From Candidatus Saccharimonadota bacterium (GTDB lineage: Bacteria; Patescibacteriota; Saccharimonadia; Saccharimonadales; Saccharimonadaceae), in assembly GCA_017511645.1 (NCBI GenBank), contig JAFWJH010000006.1, forward strand, positions 1 to 43,065: a DNA stretch of 43,065 nucleotides. Direction: 5' to 3'. Shown piece after piece: positions 13,162-21,302 of the stretch. The notes below the pieces were generated by a model that ran no database searches, was not told the origin of the DNA, and saw only the letters and a list, made by a program, of their open reading frames with translations. The translations under genes were made by a program, and so were the position numbers. Position 1 is the first letter of the stretch. Every line of letters begins with the position of its first letter.

Positions 13162-14799
13162 CTAATTTTTATCTTTTTGCAAGTCTCGAATCTCTTTCAG
13201 AACTTGGTCATATTGATCGTTTTCTTCATCTAGCTCATTTAACTTATCGCTGAGCTCTTTGATGCGCTGTTTTTTAAGCTCAGAGTTATAACGGGCGAGG
13301 AGCTCCCTAGCTTCACGCTCGAGGTCAGAAGTTTGATAATTTTGATGCTCAGAGTTAAAAACTAGTTCTAGCTCGGCTAGACGAGTCTCATCGTCTGAAA
13401 TCTCGAGCGGAATCTGCACCTTGGTGACACCGCCAAAAATTTTAATGGCTAGGAGGCTGTTTTCGAGTTTTTTAAGCGTGTCATTTTGGATCTCAGTTTT
13501 GGGTTTTTTTAGATATTTTCTGCTAGATTGTTCTAATTTTTTGTTCAATCTTTCGCCCTTTTCACGGAGAATCTCTACTTCAATATCCAGTTTTTTTGCT
13601 ACCTTTTCTTCGTAGCTGGCGCGCTCAACCTCATCTTTGATGTAGCCAAGTAATTTTAGGGCGATGTCAGAGTATTTACGCTTGCCGGGCGCCGAACTTA
13701 GGTCTACTCTTTCTTCGTATTTTTTTAGCAGCCAATCTACGGCAGGAACGCTTTTTGCTACTGCGGCTTGCCAGAGGGTGGGGTCTTTTTGGATTAATTC
13801 GTCGGGGTCTTTGGCGCCGTGATAGTCGGAAATAACAGTAAGGTCGATGCCAAGATCGCCGGCCATCATAATGGCGCGCTCAGTAGCCTTGACGCCAGCT
13901 TCGTCGCCGTCGTAGGCGAGACGGATGTCAGAGGTGAGGTTGGCGAGAGATTTAAGGTGTTGTTCGGTCATGGCGGTGCCAGATGTCGCTACAGCCTCTT
14001 TGACGCCAGCCTGATGTGAAGAGATTACGTCCATGTTCCCTTCCACTATCACGACGAAACCGCTACGACGAATAGCCTCTTTGGCCTGATGCAGGCCAAA
14101 AATAAAACGGGACTTATTAAAAAGTAAAGTTTCTGGAGTATTGAGGTATTTTGGCTCGCCCTTACCTAAGATTCGTGCGGTAAAACCAATTACATTACCA
14201 GTAGTGTCAATAAATGGCACCATCATGCGGTCGCGAAACATGTCGGATTTGAAGCGATTGAGAAGACCAGCAGCGTCTAGCTCGTCTTCAGAAAAACCGC
14301 GTTTTTTGAGAGCTTCTGTCAAGGCTTTACCACTGGCTGGCGAGTAGCCAATTTTGAACTCTTCGACTGTTTTGCGATTAAGATTACGTCGGTAAAATAC
14401 ATACTCGCAGACATTTTTACTGCGAACTAGGCAGGCTTGATAATATTTAGTTGCTAAATTCAAAGCCTCGCGAACGCGAGCTTTTTTGTGGGAGACTTGT
14501 AGGTCGCCGCCGCGATATTTAGCGAGGTCGACTCCGGCTTGGCCGGCGAGTTTTTCCATTGCCTCACGAAAACCAATACCCTCTACCTCCATAACAAAAG
14601 TAAAAATATCGCCGCCTTTATTGGCAGAAAAATCATGCCAAATACCTTTTTCAGGCGAAACCATAAAACTGGGAGTCTTGTCTACACCCCAAGGCGAGCG
14701 ACCTTTGAGATTGCGGCCAGCCCTCTTTAATTCCACGTACTGCCCCACCACATCTTCTACCGACAGCCGGGATTTTATTTCTTCCTTGGCGTCTTGCAT
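13162..14799 (-). CDS. dnaG: DNA primase DnaG lacking zinc ligands
   Basis: DnaG makes RNA primers for replication. At 545 residues the protein has the N-terminal CHC2-type domain (1-95), the TOPRIM catalytic core with VVIVEGNMDVISSHQAG and RLAYDGDEAG, and a C-terminal helical region expected to bind the replicative helicase. The N-terminal domain keeps the family's frame (YVELKRAGRNLKGRSP, KTPSFMVSPEKG, KGGDIFTFVMEVEG), but the four zinc-binding positions read Ser, Gly, Asp and Ala (RSPWGVDK and IWHDFSANKGG instead of CPFH and HCFGCG). The mRNA should be leaderless: the -10 box ends 8 bases before the ATG. rpoD follows 15 bases downstream with its own promoter. Confidence 0.95.
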   Translation of the reverse strand: MQDAKEEIKSRLSVEDVVGQYVELKRAGRNLKGRSPWGVDKTPSFMVSPEKGIWHDFSANKGGDIFTFVMEVEGIGFREAMEKLAGQAGVDLAKYRGGDLQVSHKKARVREALNLATKYYQACLVRSKNVCEYVFYRRNLNRKTVEEFKIGYSPASGKALTEALKKRGFSEDELDAAGLLNRFKSDMFRDRMMVPFIDTTGNVIGFTARILGKGEPKYLNTPETLLFNKSRFIFGLHQAKEAIRRSGFVVIVEGNMDVISSHQAGVKEAVATSGTAMTEQHLKSLANLTSDIRLAYDGDEAGVKATERAIMMAGDLGIDLTVISDYHGAKDPDELIQKDPTLWQAAVAKSVPAVDWLLKKYEERVDLSSAPGKRKYSDIALKLLGYIKDEVERASYEEKVAKKLDIEVEILREKGERLNKKLEQSSRKYLKKPKTEIQNDTLKKLENSLLAIKIFGGVTKVQIPLEISDDETRLAELELVFNSEHQNYQTSDLEREARELLARYNSELKKQRIKELSDKLNELDEENDQYDQVLKEIRDLQKDKN

Positions 14800-14820
14800 A
14801 TGATATAATTATAGCATATG
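14797..14820. promoter_or_regulatory. palindromic divergent promoter between dnaG and the next gene
   Basis: The region between the two start codons is almost a perfect palindrome. It is bounded by CATATG on each side and centred on TATAATTATA, so two TATAAT boxes overlap by two bases and face opposite ways. Each box has TGn in front and ends 8 bases before its ATG (14799 minus, 14818 plus). Confidence 0.75.
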
Positions 14821-15435
14821 GATAGGCAGGAGTATCTTAATCAAATCTCTACCAAGAATCTCCCCAACAAGGGTGGTAAAAAGTCAAACATTTTGTCTTC
14901 AAAGTTTTTCTGGGTGGGAGCAATCGGCGTCGGTGCGCTAGTTTTAATTATCATCATTGGGTCGCTGATTGGTGGGGGCAAAACTAGCGGCAAAGACCAG
15001 CTGTTTTCATTGATTTTGCATATCAATAATACGTCTGAGTTGATTGAAACTTATCAGCCGAGTGTAAAATCTTCGGATCTAAGATCACATAGTGCTTCGC
15101 TACATAGTGTATTGTCTAATACTGGTCGAGAGTTGACCGAGTTTGCAGAGGAAAAATATAATTTTAAAGAGAAGGACATTAAAAAAGATTTGGCCGAGAA
15201 AGAGACTACTGCCAAAGACGGCTTAGAAGCGGAGTTATTTGAAGCCAAGATAAATGGCATCTTGGATAGGATTTATACACACAAGATGGCTTACGAGATT
15301 TCGCTGATTACTAACCGTGAAGCACAAATCATGAAGTCTATTAATAACGAAACCCTCAATGAGATATTAACCACATCATATGATAGTTTAGAAACTTTAT
15401 ACGATAAGTTTAATGATTTCTCGGAAGCTAACTAA
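14818..15435 (+). CDS. unknown membrane-anchored helical protein
   Basis: I do not recognise this 205-residue protein. Residues about 30-52 form a membrane helix (FFWVGAIGVGALVLIIIIGS), and the remainder (about 60-205) is a charged, helical part likely to lie outside the cell, with no cysteine. The N-terminus is basic, so it should be inside. The gene starts at the divergent promoter shared with dnaG and is followed after 14 bases by mscL, so the two form an operon and may both serve the envelope. Confidence 0.75.
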   Translation: MDRQEYLNQISTKNLPNKGGKKSNILSSKFFWVGAIGVGALVLIIIIGSLIGGGKTSGKDQLFSLILHINNTSELIETYQPSVKSSDLRSHSASLHSVLSNTGRELTEFAEEKYNFKEKDIKKDLAEKETTAKDGLEAELFEAKINGILDRIYTHKMAYEISLITNREAQIMKSINNETLNEILTTSYDSLETLYDKFNDFSEAN

Positions 15436-15449
15436 AGAAAGGAGCCAAA

Positions 15450-15887
15450 ATGGCACAAAAATCAGCGGTGGCAAAAGACAACTCTAAAACAGACAGAGCA
15501 AAGGAAGCTCTGGCTAAAGTACATGAGAAAAACTCGGGTTTTCGCAAAGAGTTTATTGAATTTATTAATCGAGGGTCAGTAGTAGACCTTGCGGTAGGCG
15601 TGGCGGTAGGCGGTGCTTTTACTACAATCGTCAATTCCCTGGTGAATGACATCGTGATGCCGATAGTGGGTTTGCTGGCGGGTGGTGTAGATTTTACCGG
15701 ACTAGCTATTCGGATACCAAACTTTTTTGGCACTGGCGACGAAGCAGTGATTGCTTATGGTAATTTTATCCAGAACGTAATTCAGTTTTTGATCATCGCG
15801 TGGGTGATTTTCTTGATTATTAAAGGCATGAATCGTATCAACCGCGCAAAAGACAAAAAGGCTGGAAAAGAGACGAAGAAACTTTAG
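15450..15887 (+). CDS. mscL: large-conductance mechanosensitive channel MscL
   Basis: MscL opens under membrane tension and releases solutes during osmotic downshock. The 145-residue protein has the family start FRKEFIEFINRGSVVDLAVG, the first membrane helix with VGVAVGGAFTTIVNSLVND, the IVMPIVG motif, and a second helix (FIQNVIQFLIIAWVIFLII) ending in a basic tail, NRAKDKKAGKETKKL. A 30-residue Lys-rich extension precedes the usual start; the ribosome-binding site AAAGGAG supports the longer form. It ends 10 bases from a convergent gene. Confidence 0.96.
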   Translation: MAQKSAVAKDNSKTDRAKEALAKVHEKNSGFRKEFIEFINRGSVVDLAVGVAVGGAFTTIVNSLVNDIVMPIVGLLAGGVDFTGLAIRIPNFFGTGDEAVIAYGNFIQNVIQFLIIAWVIFLIIKGMNRINRAKDKKAGKETKKL

Positions 15888-15897
15888 GTTGCCTAAC

Positions 15898-16185
15898 TTA
15901 TATAGTGAGGTTGTAGCTGAGCCGTACAAGATCGGCTAATTCGGTGCTGGATAATTGACCTGCAAGGACGATTTCTAGCCCGCCGCGACCAAAATAGCGC
16001 GACTCCATCGCAGATTCATATTTTCCTTTGAGTAAATTGCTGAGTTTGTCGTCGCAGCGAATTTCTATGGTATTGCGATGCATCACTAGAAAGGTGCGGC
16101 CATTTTTGAGGTAAAGCTCGCGGTCTTTGTCTTTTTGGATAGTAAAATCACCAATGCCGTTTATTTTAGAAATGTCAAATACCAT
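15898..16185 (-). CDS. small protein, possibly MmcQ/YjbR-like
   Basis: The protein has 95 residues. The mixed pattern (GRTFLVMHRNTIEIRCDD, then a Tyr-containing stretch, then a closing helix LSSTELADLVRLSYNLT) resembles the small YjbR/MmcQ fold, whose members often end with a similar helix and SY.L motif. The similarity is weak and judged by eye. It overlaps the end of orn by 25 bases and has the ribosome-binding site GAGGAG, so it is the last gene of the argS-orn operon. Confidence 0.5.
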   Translation of the reverse strand: MVFDISKINGIGDFTIQKDKDRELYLKNGRTFLVMHRNTIEIRCDDKLSNLLKGKYESAMESRYFGRGGLEIVLAGQLSSTELADLVRLSYNLTI

Positions 16186-16685
16186 TTTAACTCCTCTATA
16201 CTACCATTAATGTCATCTAAAGCGCGGTGGTTTTCGGGCTTAGCAAACTTTTTATTCAAAGCGTTTTCAAAATAAATCTTCCAAGCAGAAACGTCTAGCA
16301 TGCGGTAGTGTAGTTTTTTGTCGAGCTCAGGCATCTCGCGTTCGATAAATTTGCGGTCTTGGTGGATGGAATTACCGGCGAGATAAATAGTCTTGCCAAA
16401 ATATTTGCCGACAAAATCTATTATTTCCCCTTCAACTTCGGATATTGCTTTGCCGCTTTGATTTTGCGCAATAAGAGCGTCACGCGAAGTGTGGTTTTTA
16501 TCCCAAAAATCACCAACCATGCGAGATTTCATAAGTTCCTCATCAACTTTTACCACCGCTTCGTAACGAGCAATTTCGTTCAGTTTCATATCAGTGGCAA
16601 TGGCGGCAACTTCGAGGATACGATCTTTTACCGGGCTTAGACCAGTCATTTCTAAATCTACCCAGAGCAATTTGGCTTTTTTCAT
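16161..16685 (-). CDS. orn: oligoribonuclease
   Basis: Orn degrades the 2-5-base RNA fragments left by other RNases, and pGpG. The 174-residue protein has the DEDDh exonuclease motifs in order: LLWVDLEMTGL (Asp and Glu), SIHQDRKFIEREMP (Asp), and ENHRALDDINGSIEEL (His and Asp). Length and motifs are normal for the family. The ATG overlaps the stop codon of argS by one base (TAATG), so translation is coupled. Presence of Orn fits with the DHH protein at 343-2256 not acting as NrnA. Confidence 0.95.
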   Translation of the reverse strand: MKKAKLLWVDLEMTGLSPVKDRILEVAAIATDMKLNEIARYEAVVKVDEELMKSRMVGDFWDKNHTSRDALIAQNQSGKAISEVEGEIIDFVGKYFGKTIYLAGNSIHQDRKFIEREMPELDKKLHYRMLDVSAWKIYFENALNKKFAKPENHRALDDINGSIEELKWYLTFLK

Positions 16686-18328
16686 TACATTTTCTCCGGA
16701 ATGTTAATGCCCAGAATATTGAGACCGTGTGACATAGTGGCCAGGTAGACTCTAACGAGCTGAGCACGAGCGGCCTCTTTGTCTGAGCCGACCACTGGGC
16801 AGTGTTCGTAAAATCTAGAAAATACTTGGGCGAGCTCGTACAGATAGCTTGCTACTTTGTGCGGGGCCATTTCGCGCACCGATTCGTTTAGTGTATTCTT
16901 ATATTCTAAGATTTTTTTGGCGAGATTTTTTTCGTAGTTGTTATATGTGTGAAAAGTGACAGAGCTTTCATTCTGACAGTTGGCCAAAATCTTCTTGGCA
17001 CGAACGGCAGAATAGAGTAAGTATGGGCCGGAGTTGCCGGTCATTTTGACAGACTCTTTGGGGTCAAATACGATGTTGCCGCCCATTTTGTATTTTAAGA
17101 AGGCATATTTGGTGGCAGCGAGAGAGACCTTTTCGTCGGAAGAATTATAGGCGCTTTTTAGTTCGTCGTTTATCATATCTAGCACGTCTACGGCCTTTAG
17201 GAAATTGCCTTTTCTGGATGACATTTTGACGTTGCCAGGCAACTTGACTAAGCCATGAGTAAGATGGCTGGTCTTTGCTACTAAATCTGGTGCGTATTGT
17301 TCGATAGATTTTAGAACTACTTTCATGTATTCTAGCTGTTCGTTGCCGGTAATAACGACGGATTTGTCAAAATGATAATCTTGCCACTTGGTAAAAATTA
17401 GGCCGACATCTTTAGCTTCGTAAGTTGGGACACCTTCCTTATTGATAAACACGCGGGTATGAAGGCCGAACTTTTCGCCGTCGAAAATCACAGCGCCATC
17501 GCTTAGCTCGTAGACGCCTTTTTTTAGTTCTTCTTTGACCTTTTTAAGCCCGAGGCCCGCTACAGTAGACTCTGGATAAAACTTGTCGAACTCGACGCCG
17601 ATTTTGGCATAAAAATCTTTGAAGTAATCGTAGGATAATTCCCTGCCTCGCCAGTAAAGCTTAGCAAGGTCGGTGTCGTGGACATCCTCAGAATTGATGC
17701 GATAGATTTCTTTGTTTAGTTTGGTAATTTCGGCGTGGGCTTTTTCATCGTCTTCATAAGTGGCGGTACCTTCAACATAACATTTAGCGATATCCTCAAT
17801 CTGTAGATTGGCTGTATCTTTTTGCTGTAAGATATACATGGTTTTGGCAACGTGAAGGCCGACATCGCCACCAAAGTTAGCGCGAATTACTTTAGCACCG
17901 GCATACTCAAAAAGTCGGGAGATAGAATCGCCGACGATGCTGGTGTAAAGGTGGCCGACGTGGAGAACCTTAAATGGGTTTGGGTCGGAAAACTCACAAA
18001 TTACTGTCTTGCCGGCAAATTCGTCTGAGGCAATTTGGCTGTCAAAATCTGCGACTAGTTTATTGATTTGGTTCTGTAAAAAGTCGTCTGGTAAAGTAAA
18101 GTTAATAAAGCCTGGGGCAGAGATATTTATATCTATAGTATTAAGATTATCTTTTATTTCGTTAGCAATTTCCATTGGAGCTTTATGCAAATCTTTGGCA
18201 AGTTTCAAAGCGATATTCGAAGAATAATCTGCATCAATATTGTCTGGCGCAGGAGTTATGTCTGGATCGATATCAAAGTCGTAAAGACGTTTGATCACAC
18301 TTTTTAATTGTTCACGGATTTCTCGCAT
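16685..18328 (-). CDS. argS: arginyl-tRNA synthetase
   Basis: ArgS charges tRNA-Arg. The 547-residue class I enzyme has the N-terminal Add-1 domain, a HIGH-type motif in PFKVLHVGHLYTSIVGDS (about 122), the KMSSRKGN motif (about 367), which many ArgS enzymes lack, and the C-terminal all-helical anticodon-binding domain (SGPYLLYSAVRAKKI, then LYELAQVFSRFYEHC). TGG-TATAAT ends 6 bases before the ATG, so the mRNA should be leaderless. It leads an operon with orn and a small gene and faces tRNA-Gly across a shared promoter region. Confidence 0.96.
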   Translation of the reverse strand: MREIREQLKSVIKRLYDFDIDPDITPAPDNIDADYSSNIALKLAKDLHKAPMEIANEIKDNLNTIDINISAPGFINFTLPDDFLQNQINKLVADFDSQIASDEFAGKTVICEFSDPNPFKVLHVGHLYTSIVGDSISRLFEYAGAKVIRANFGGDVGLHVAKTMYILQQKDTANLQIEDIAKCYVEGTATYEDDEKAHAEITKLNKEIYRINSEDVHDTDLAKLYWRGRELSYDYFKDFYAKIGVEFDKFYPESTVAGLGLKKVKEELKKGVYELSDGAVIFDGEKFGLHTRVFINKEGVPTYEAKDVGLIFTKWQDYHFDKSVVITGNEQLEYMKVVLKSIEQYAPDLVAKTSHLTHGLVKLPGNVKMSSRKGNFLKAVDVLDMINDELKSAYNSSDEKVSLAATKYAFLKYKMGGNIVFDPKESVKMTGNSGPYLLYSAVRAKKILANCQNESSVTFHTYNNYEKNLAKKILEYKNTLNESVREMAPHKVASYLYELAQVFSRFYEHCPVVGSDKEAARAQLVRVYLATMSHGLNILGINIPEKM

Positions 18329-18334
18329 AAAATA

Positions 18335-18366
18335 ATTATACCATAATTACAGGGATATGGTATAAT
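18335..18366. promoter_or_regulatory. divergent promoters of argS and tRNA-Gly
   Basis: Two TGG-TATAAT boxes face away from each other: minus 18335-18340 for argS and plus 18361-18366 for tRNA-Gly. Because the boxes match, TATACCATA (18337-18345) and TATGGTATA (18356-18364) form an exact 9-bp inverted repeat. Confidence 0.65.
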
Positions 18367-18376
18367 GAGGAGAGTC

Positions 18377-18451
18377 GCGGGTATCGTATAACGGCTATTA
18401 TGTATCCTTCCCAAGGATGAGATCAGGGTCCGACTCCCTGTACCCGCACCA
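18377..18451 (+). tRNA. tRNA-Gly (CCC)
   Basis: The acceptor arms GCGGGTA and TACCCGC pair. The anticodon stem TATCC/GGATG encloses the loop TTCCCAA (anticodon CCC). The T stem CAGGG/CCCTG has loop TCCGACT. The discriminator is A and CCA is encoded. The D stem is weak (GTAT/TTAT region). Confidence 0.92.
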
Positions 18452-18452
18452 C

Positions 18453-18476
18453 AATCCCACACCAGGGGATTTTTTA
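18453..18476 (+). terminator. terminator of tRNA-Gly
   Basis: AATCCC and GGGATT form a stem two bases past the tRNA CCA end, followed by a run of T. Its 3' end touches the stop codon of the convergent gene at 18474. Confidence 0.75.
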
Positions 18477-19634
18477 ATTCCCTACTCCTAGCCATTGAAG
18501 AAGGGCAAAGATAACGACATAAGCTACTAAACCGATGATAATTTCCAACATGCGACGTTTGGCCTTGCGAGTTTTGGTCTCATCTCCTCCCGCAGTGAGA
18601 TATTGAATACCTACGATGGTGATACCGATAATACCGAGGATAGGTATGCCTATGACAAGAATATCAACAATGAGCTGCAAAAGGTCTTCTATGTTATCCA
18701 CCTTAAGAATAGCGGTTTGGGGCTGAGTTGGGCCTTGAGTAGGGGTATTAGAAGTAGGCTTAGTGTTATTGGAGTTATTAGAGCCATTAGAATTGTTAGA
18801 ATTGTTATTTGGTTTTTTGCCATTGGTCTTTTTGGTAACTTTAGTATACTTACCAAAGGCTGCAGCTTTTATCTTATATATTTGCATGTATGCATTCGGG
18901 TAATACTGACATTTAAAGTTTACATACACATCGCCGGTGTCACCATCTAGCGACACCGACTCCAATTCATGAAGTGGGCATTTTTGTATGTCTCTATTTT
19001 TAATCTTGTATACCGCTTTACGCCTCTTGCTCTTGTTGTAGATAGCTATAATGCTGTAGTCGGATGATGTGTTCATTCCCTGAAAATAATATTTGTTATT
19101 GAAAAGTGGAGCATGGCCTGACGAATACGGGTCAATACCAAATCTACTACTGCTTTTTTGACATTTGCTTCCTTTGTATACTTTTCCAGTTTTAATTCCG
19201 ACGCAGAGGTCTTTACCAGTTTGGTGTACACGGATATATTTTGATCCCCAGACGTAGTTTAGGTTGTTTAGATGATTAAATCTCTGATTTTGTACCTTTT
19301 TAGCTAATTTTCCGGTGGATCTGTCTATAAAATAAATAGTGCCGTTACCGCTTGCGCCGCAGTATTGCTTTGTGTTCTTCTTTATACAATTAGAATACAC
19401 ATAATAATTCTCTGTAACTGTGCCACCATTAGTGCCGCCAGTAATATTATAAGATTTACCATAACTGGAAAAAACCTTTTTGATCTGATTGCTAGGTATA
19501 TTTTTAATGGAGCCAGGATTTATCCTGAGGGCGGATAGAGGCTGAGTGGCAGAAGCCGAAAGCGTGAAAAATAAATTGGCGCATAGACATAATAATAAAC
19601 AGAATATTAAGCTTTTATTCTTCGTAACTCTCAT
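18474..19634 (-). CDS. exported beta-rich protein fused to a VirB2/TrbC-like membrane domain
   Basis: The 386-residue protein has a signal peptide (about 1-30, CLLLCLCANLFFTLSASA), an exported region of about 220 residues rich in Tyr, Lys, Ser and beta patterns with several cysteines (repeated strand units such as GTIYFIDRSTGKL and SIIAIYNKSKRR suggest a propeller-like or beta-sheet fold), an Asn/Ser/Thr-rich linker (about 270-305), and two membrane helices joined by QYLTAGGDETKTRKAKRRM. The last 70 residues match the protein at 11768-12163. It may be a surface module carried on a VirB2-like subunit. I chose ATG 19634; a GTG nine bases upstream is also possible. It overlaps the gene before it by 20 bases. 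Confidence 0.7.
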   Translation of the reverse strand: MRVTKNKSLIFCLLLCLCANLFFTLSASATQPLSALRINPGSIKNIPSNQIKKVFSSYGKSYNITGGTNGGTVTENYYVYSNCIKKNTKQYCGASGNGTIYFIDRSTGKLAKKVQNQRFNHLNNLNYVWGSKYIRVHQTGKDLCVGIKTGKVYKGSKCQKSSSRFGIDPYSSGHAPLFNNKYYFQGMNTSSDYSIIAIYNKSKRRKAVYKIKNRDIQKCPLHELESVSLDGDTGDVYVNFKCQYYPNAYMQIYKIKAAAFGKYTKVTKKTNGKKPNNNSNNSNGSNNSNNTKPTSNTPTQGPTQPQTAILKVDNIEDLLQLIVDILVIGIPILGIIGITIVGIQYLTAGGDETKTRKAKRRMLEIIIGLVAYVVIFALLQWLGVGN

Positions 19635-20127
19635 AGGACGCACCGTCTACACAAGTATATTGAGAAGTTCCATCATATAGTGTATTGTCGTTCAAATCTA
19701 TACTAAATTCTATGCTCATATCGTCATCTCGGTCTAGTGAACTTATACGAATCTTACCTTCATCTACGACGGAATATGCACCATTATCCAAAAGTTCCTC
19801 AAATTCGGAGTCGTACTTACCATATGTACTGTCCGGATAAAATGCGAAAGTATTTTGATCGGACTCACAAATGAGCCACAGAGCACCAGATTCGTCATAG
19901 ACAATTGCCTCTTCGTCTGAAGTTATCGTTTCTTCATCATAATCATAAGGTCTCAATAGAAAAGCTAACACAACTATTGCGATAGCCTCGATGAGCACAA
20001 CTATAGATAGAATAATAATCACGATAAGGCTTTTGTTGTTGCTTTGGTTTAATTGCGTATGGGTACTTATTTGTGTCGCATTGGTATGCACGTTTTTTAT
20101 AAAATCTTTCTTAAAATCATTATTCAT
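19615..20127 (-). CDS. unknown membrane-anchored acidic protein
   Basis: I do not recognise this 170-residue protein. The N-terminus is polar and inside, residues about 33-57 form one membrane helix (SLIVIIILSIVVLIEAIAIV), and the outside part is strongly acidic with two cysteines and the start of many aromatic strands (ALWLICESDQNTFAFYPD). It reads like an extracellular sensor or lipocalin-type domain, but no family is clear. It is the first gene of a pair with the VirB2-like fusion gene, so the two may work together. TGA-TACAAT ends 6 bases before the ATG, with AAGCTT in between. Confidence 0.7.
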   Translation of the reverse strand: MNNDFKKDFIKNVHTNATQISTHTQLNQSNNKSLIVIIILSIVVLIEAIAIVVLAFLLRPYDYDEETITSDEEAIVYDESGALWLICESDQNTFAFYPDSTYGKYDSEFEELLDNGAYSVVDEGKIRISSLDRDDDMSIEFSIDLNDNTLYDGTSQYTCVDGASYESYEE

Positions 20128-20156
20128 AAGCTTATTGTATCACAAATCTAAAATAC

Positions 20157-21176
20157 TTACTGTCCAGCTTGTTCGCTGTCGGGAATCTCAATATATTCAA
20201 CGATTTTACCGCCTTCGCGGAGAGATTCAAAACGCTTATTAAATTCGGTGAAAGGAACCTTAATAGAGACGAAGTTAACCTCGGAATTGGTTTTTTTGAT
20301 AAGTTTAACGAAATAATAACCGTCACCGTTCATCGAGACGAAGCGACCACTACTTTGCTCAGGCTCTAATTTCATAGCTTCGGAAGCGCGGCCGCCGTCG
20401 ATGTTCTTGCTGTCAACGAGACCACCAGTCTCTTCGTAGATGATTTCGTCGCCCAGCTGCTCGGCTACAGCTTGGTAATTATTGCCGTTTGAGGCGAGGA
20501 GAGATTCAACTTTGTTGGCGAGCTTGTTGGCGGTCTCGTCGATTTCCATTTCGACTTTGGCCTTGACGAGAGTGAGATAGAGCATGCGCTCGTATTCGCT
20601 CTTGGTGAGACCGAAATTGTCTTCGATGATCTTAATAAAGCCCTCTTCACTACGATCAATACCGCCAATTTTGAGGTGACGGTCAAACTCGATGGCGACT
20701 TCTTCATCTGAAACGGTGATGTCTAGCTCTTTGGCAAGCTTTGCGGCATAAGCGTATTCCTCGGCTTCGGAAAGAGCAATGCGTTTGTACTCGTCGCGCA
20801 GGGCAGTATATGAACTTTCGTCGAACTGACTACCAGACTGACGTTCGATGGAGGTCATGCTACTGCGATAAAACATTAAATAATCAGAAAAGCGCACATC
20901 TTCATCATCTACGGTGGCAACCGGTACAGGAATTGCCCTGGTGACACGAAAGAGCAGCTCGTCTGTCATGCCGATGCGGTAGAGGGCGAGATAGCCGCCA
21001 ACGATAATCATAGTGATTACCACTAAAGCGATAAGAATAGTATTAACCACGATGCGGTGACGAGTCCACTGAAGAGGATATTTAAACTTGCGGCCAGCGG
21101 CGAGGACCTCCTCGCGACGTTCTTCGACCCTTTCCTTCTCAGTCTTTTTCTCGTCTTTCTTTGAAAACAGTTTCAT
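20157..21176 (-). CDS. SurA/PrsA-like membrane-anchored chaperone or isomerase
   Basis: The 339-residue protein has a highly charged inside N-terminus (1-45), a membrane helix (about 46-70, VVNTILIALVVITMIIVGGY) and an outside part with the SurA N-terminal-type layout: VPVATVDDEDVRFSDYLMFY, long helices with ITVSDEEVAIEFDRHL and NFGLTKSEYERML, then a possible parvulin-like end (FVSMNGDGYYFVKLIKK, VNFVSIKVPF). Such proteins help fold exported proteins. The parvulin domain is short and may lack activity. Its promoter is the divergent element shared with tRNA-Arg; the -10 box ends 8 bases before the ATG. Confidence 0.7.
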   Translation of the reverse strand: MKLFSKKDEKKTEKERVEERREEVLAAGRKFKYPLQWTRHRIVVNTILIALVVITMIIVGGYLALYRIGMTDELLFRVTRAIPVPVATVDDEDVRFSDYLMFYRSSMTSIERQSGSQFDESSYTALRDEYKRIALSEAEEYAYAAKLAKELDITVSDEEVAIEFDRHLKIGGIDRSEEGFIKIIEDNFGLTKSEYERMLYLTLVKAKVEMEIDETANKLANKVESLLASNGNNYQAVAEQLGDEIIYEETGGLVDSKNIDGGRASEAMKLEPEQSSGRFVSMNGDGYYFVKLIKKTNSEVNFVSIKVPFTEFNKRFESLREGGKIVEYIEIPDSEQAGQ

Positions 21177-21197
21177 ATGATATAATTATAGCATATT
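21174..21197. promoter_or_regulatory. second copy of the palindromic divergent promoter
   Basis: The sequence between the SurA-like start codon and tRNA-Arg matches the dnaG divergent promoter for over 20 bases, starting CATATGATATAATTATAGC. The minus TATAAT (21185-21190) serves the SurA-like gene and the plus TATAAT (21181-21186) serves tRNA-Arg. Confidence 0.7.
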
Positions 21198-21203
21198 TGA
21201 TTT

Positions 21204-21279
21204 GGCCCGGTAGCTCAATGGATAGAGCGGCTCCGTCCTAAGGAGAAGGTTGTGCGTTCGACTCGCACCCGGGTCACCA
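21204..21279 (+). tRNA. tRNA-Arg (CCT)
   Basis: The acceptor arms GGCCCGG and CCGGGTC pair, the D arm is GCTC/GAGC with loop AATGGATA, the anticodon loop is GTCCTAA (anticodon CCT), and the T stem GTGCG/CGCAC encloses TTCGACT. The first pair of the anticodon stem is G-A, a mismatch. CCA is encoded. A run of T follows and is the only terminator visible. Confidence 0.9.
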
Positions 21280-21302
21280 TTTTTTTGTGTTATAATAAGC
21301 TT

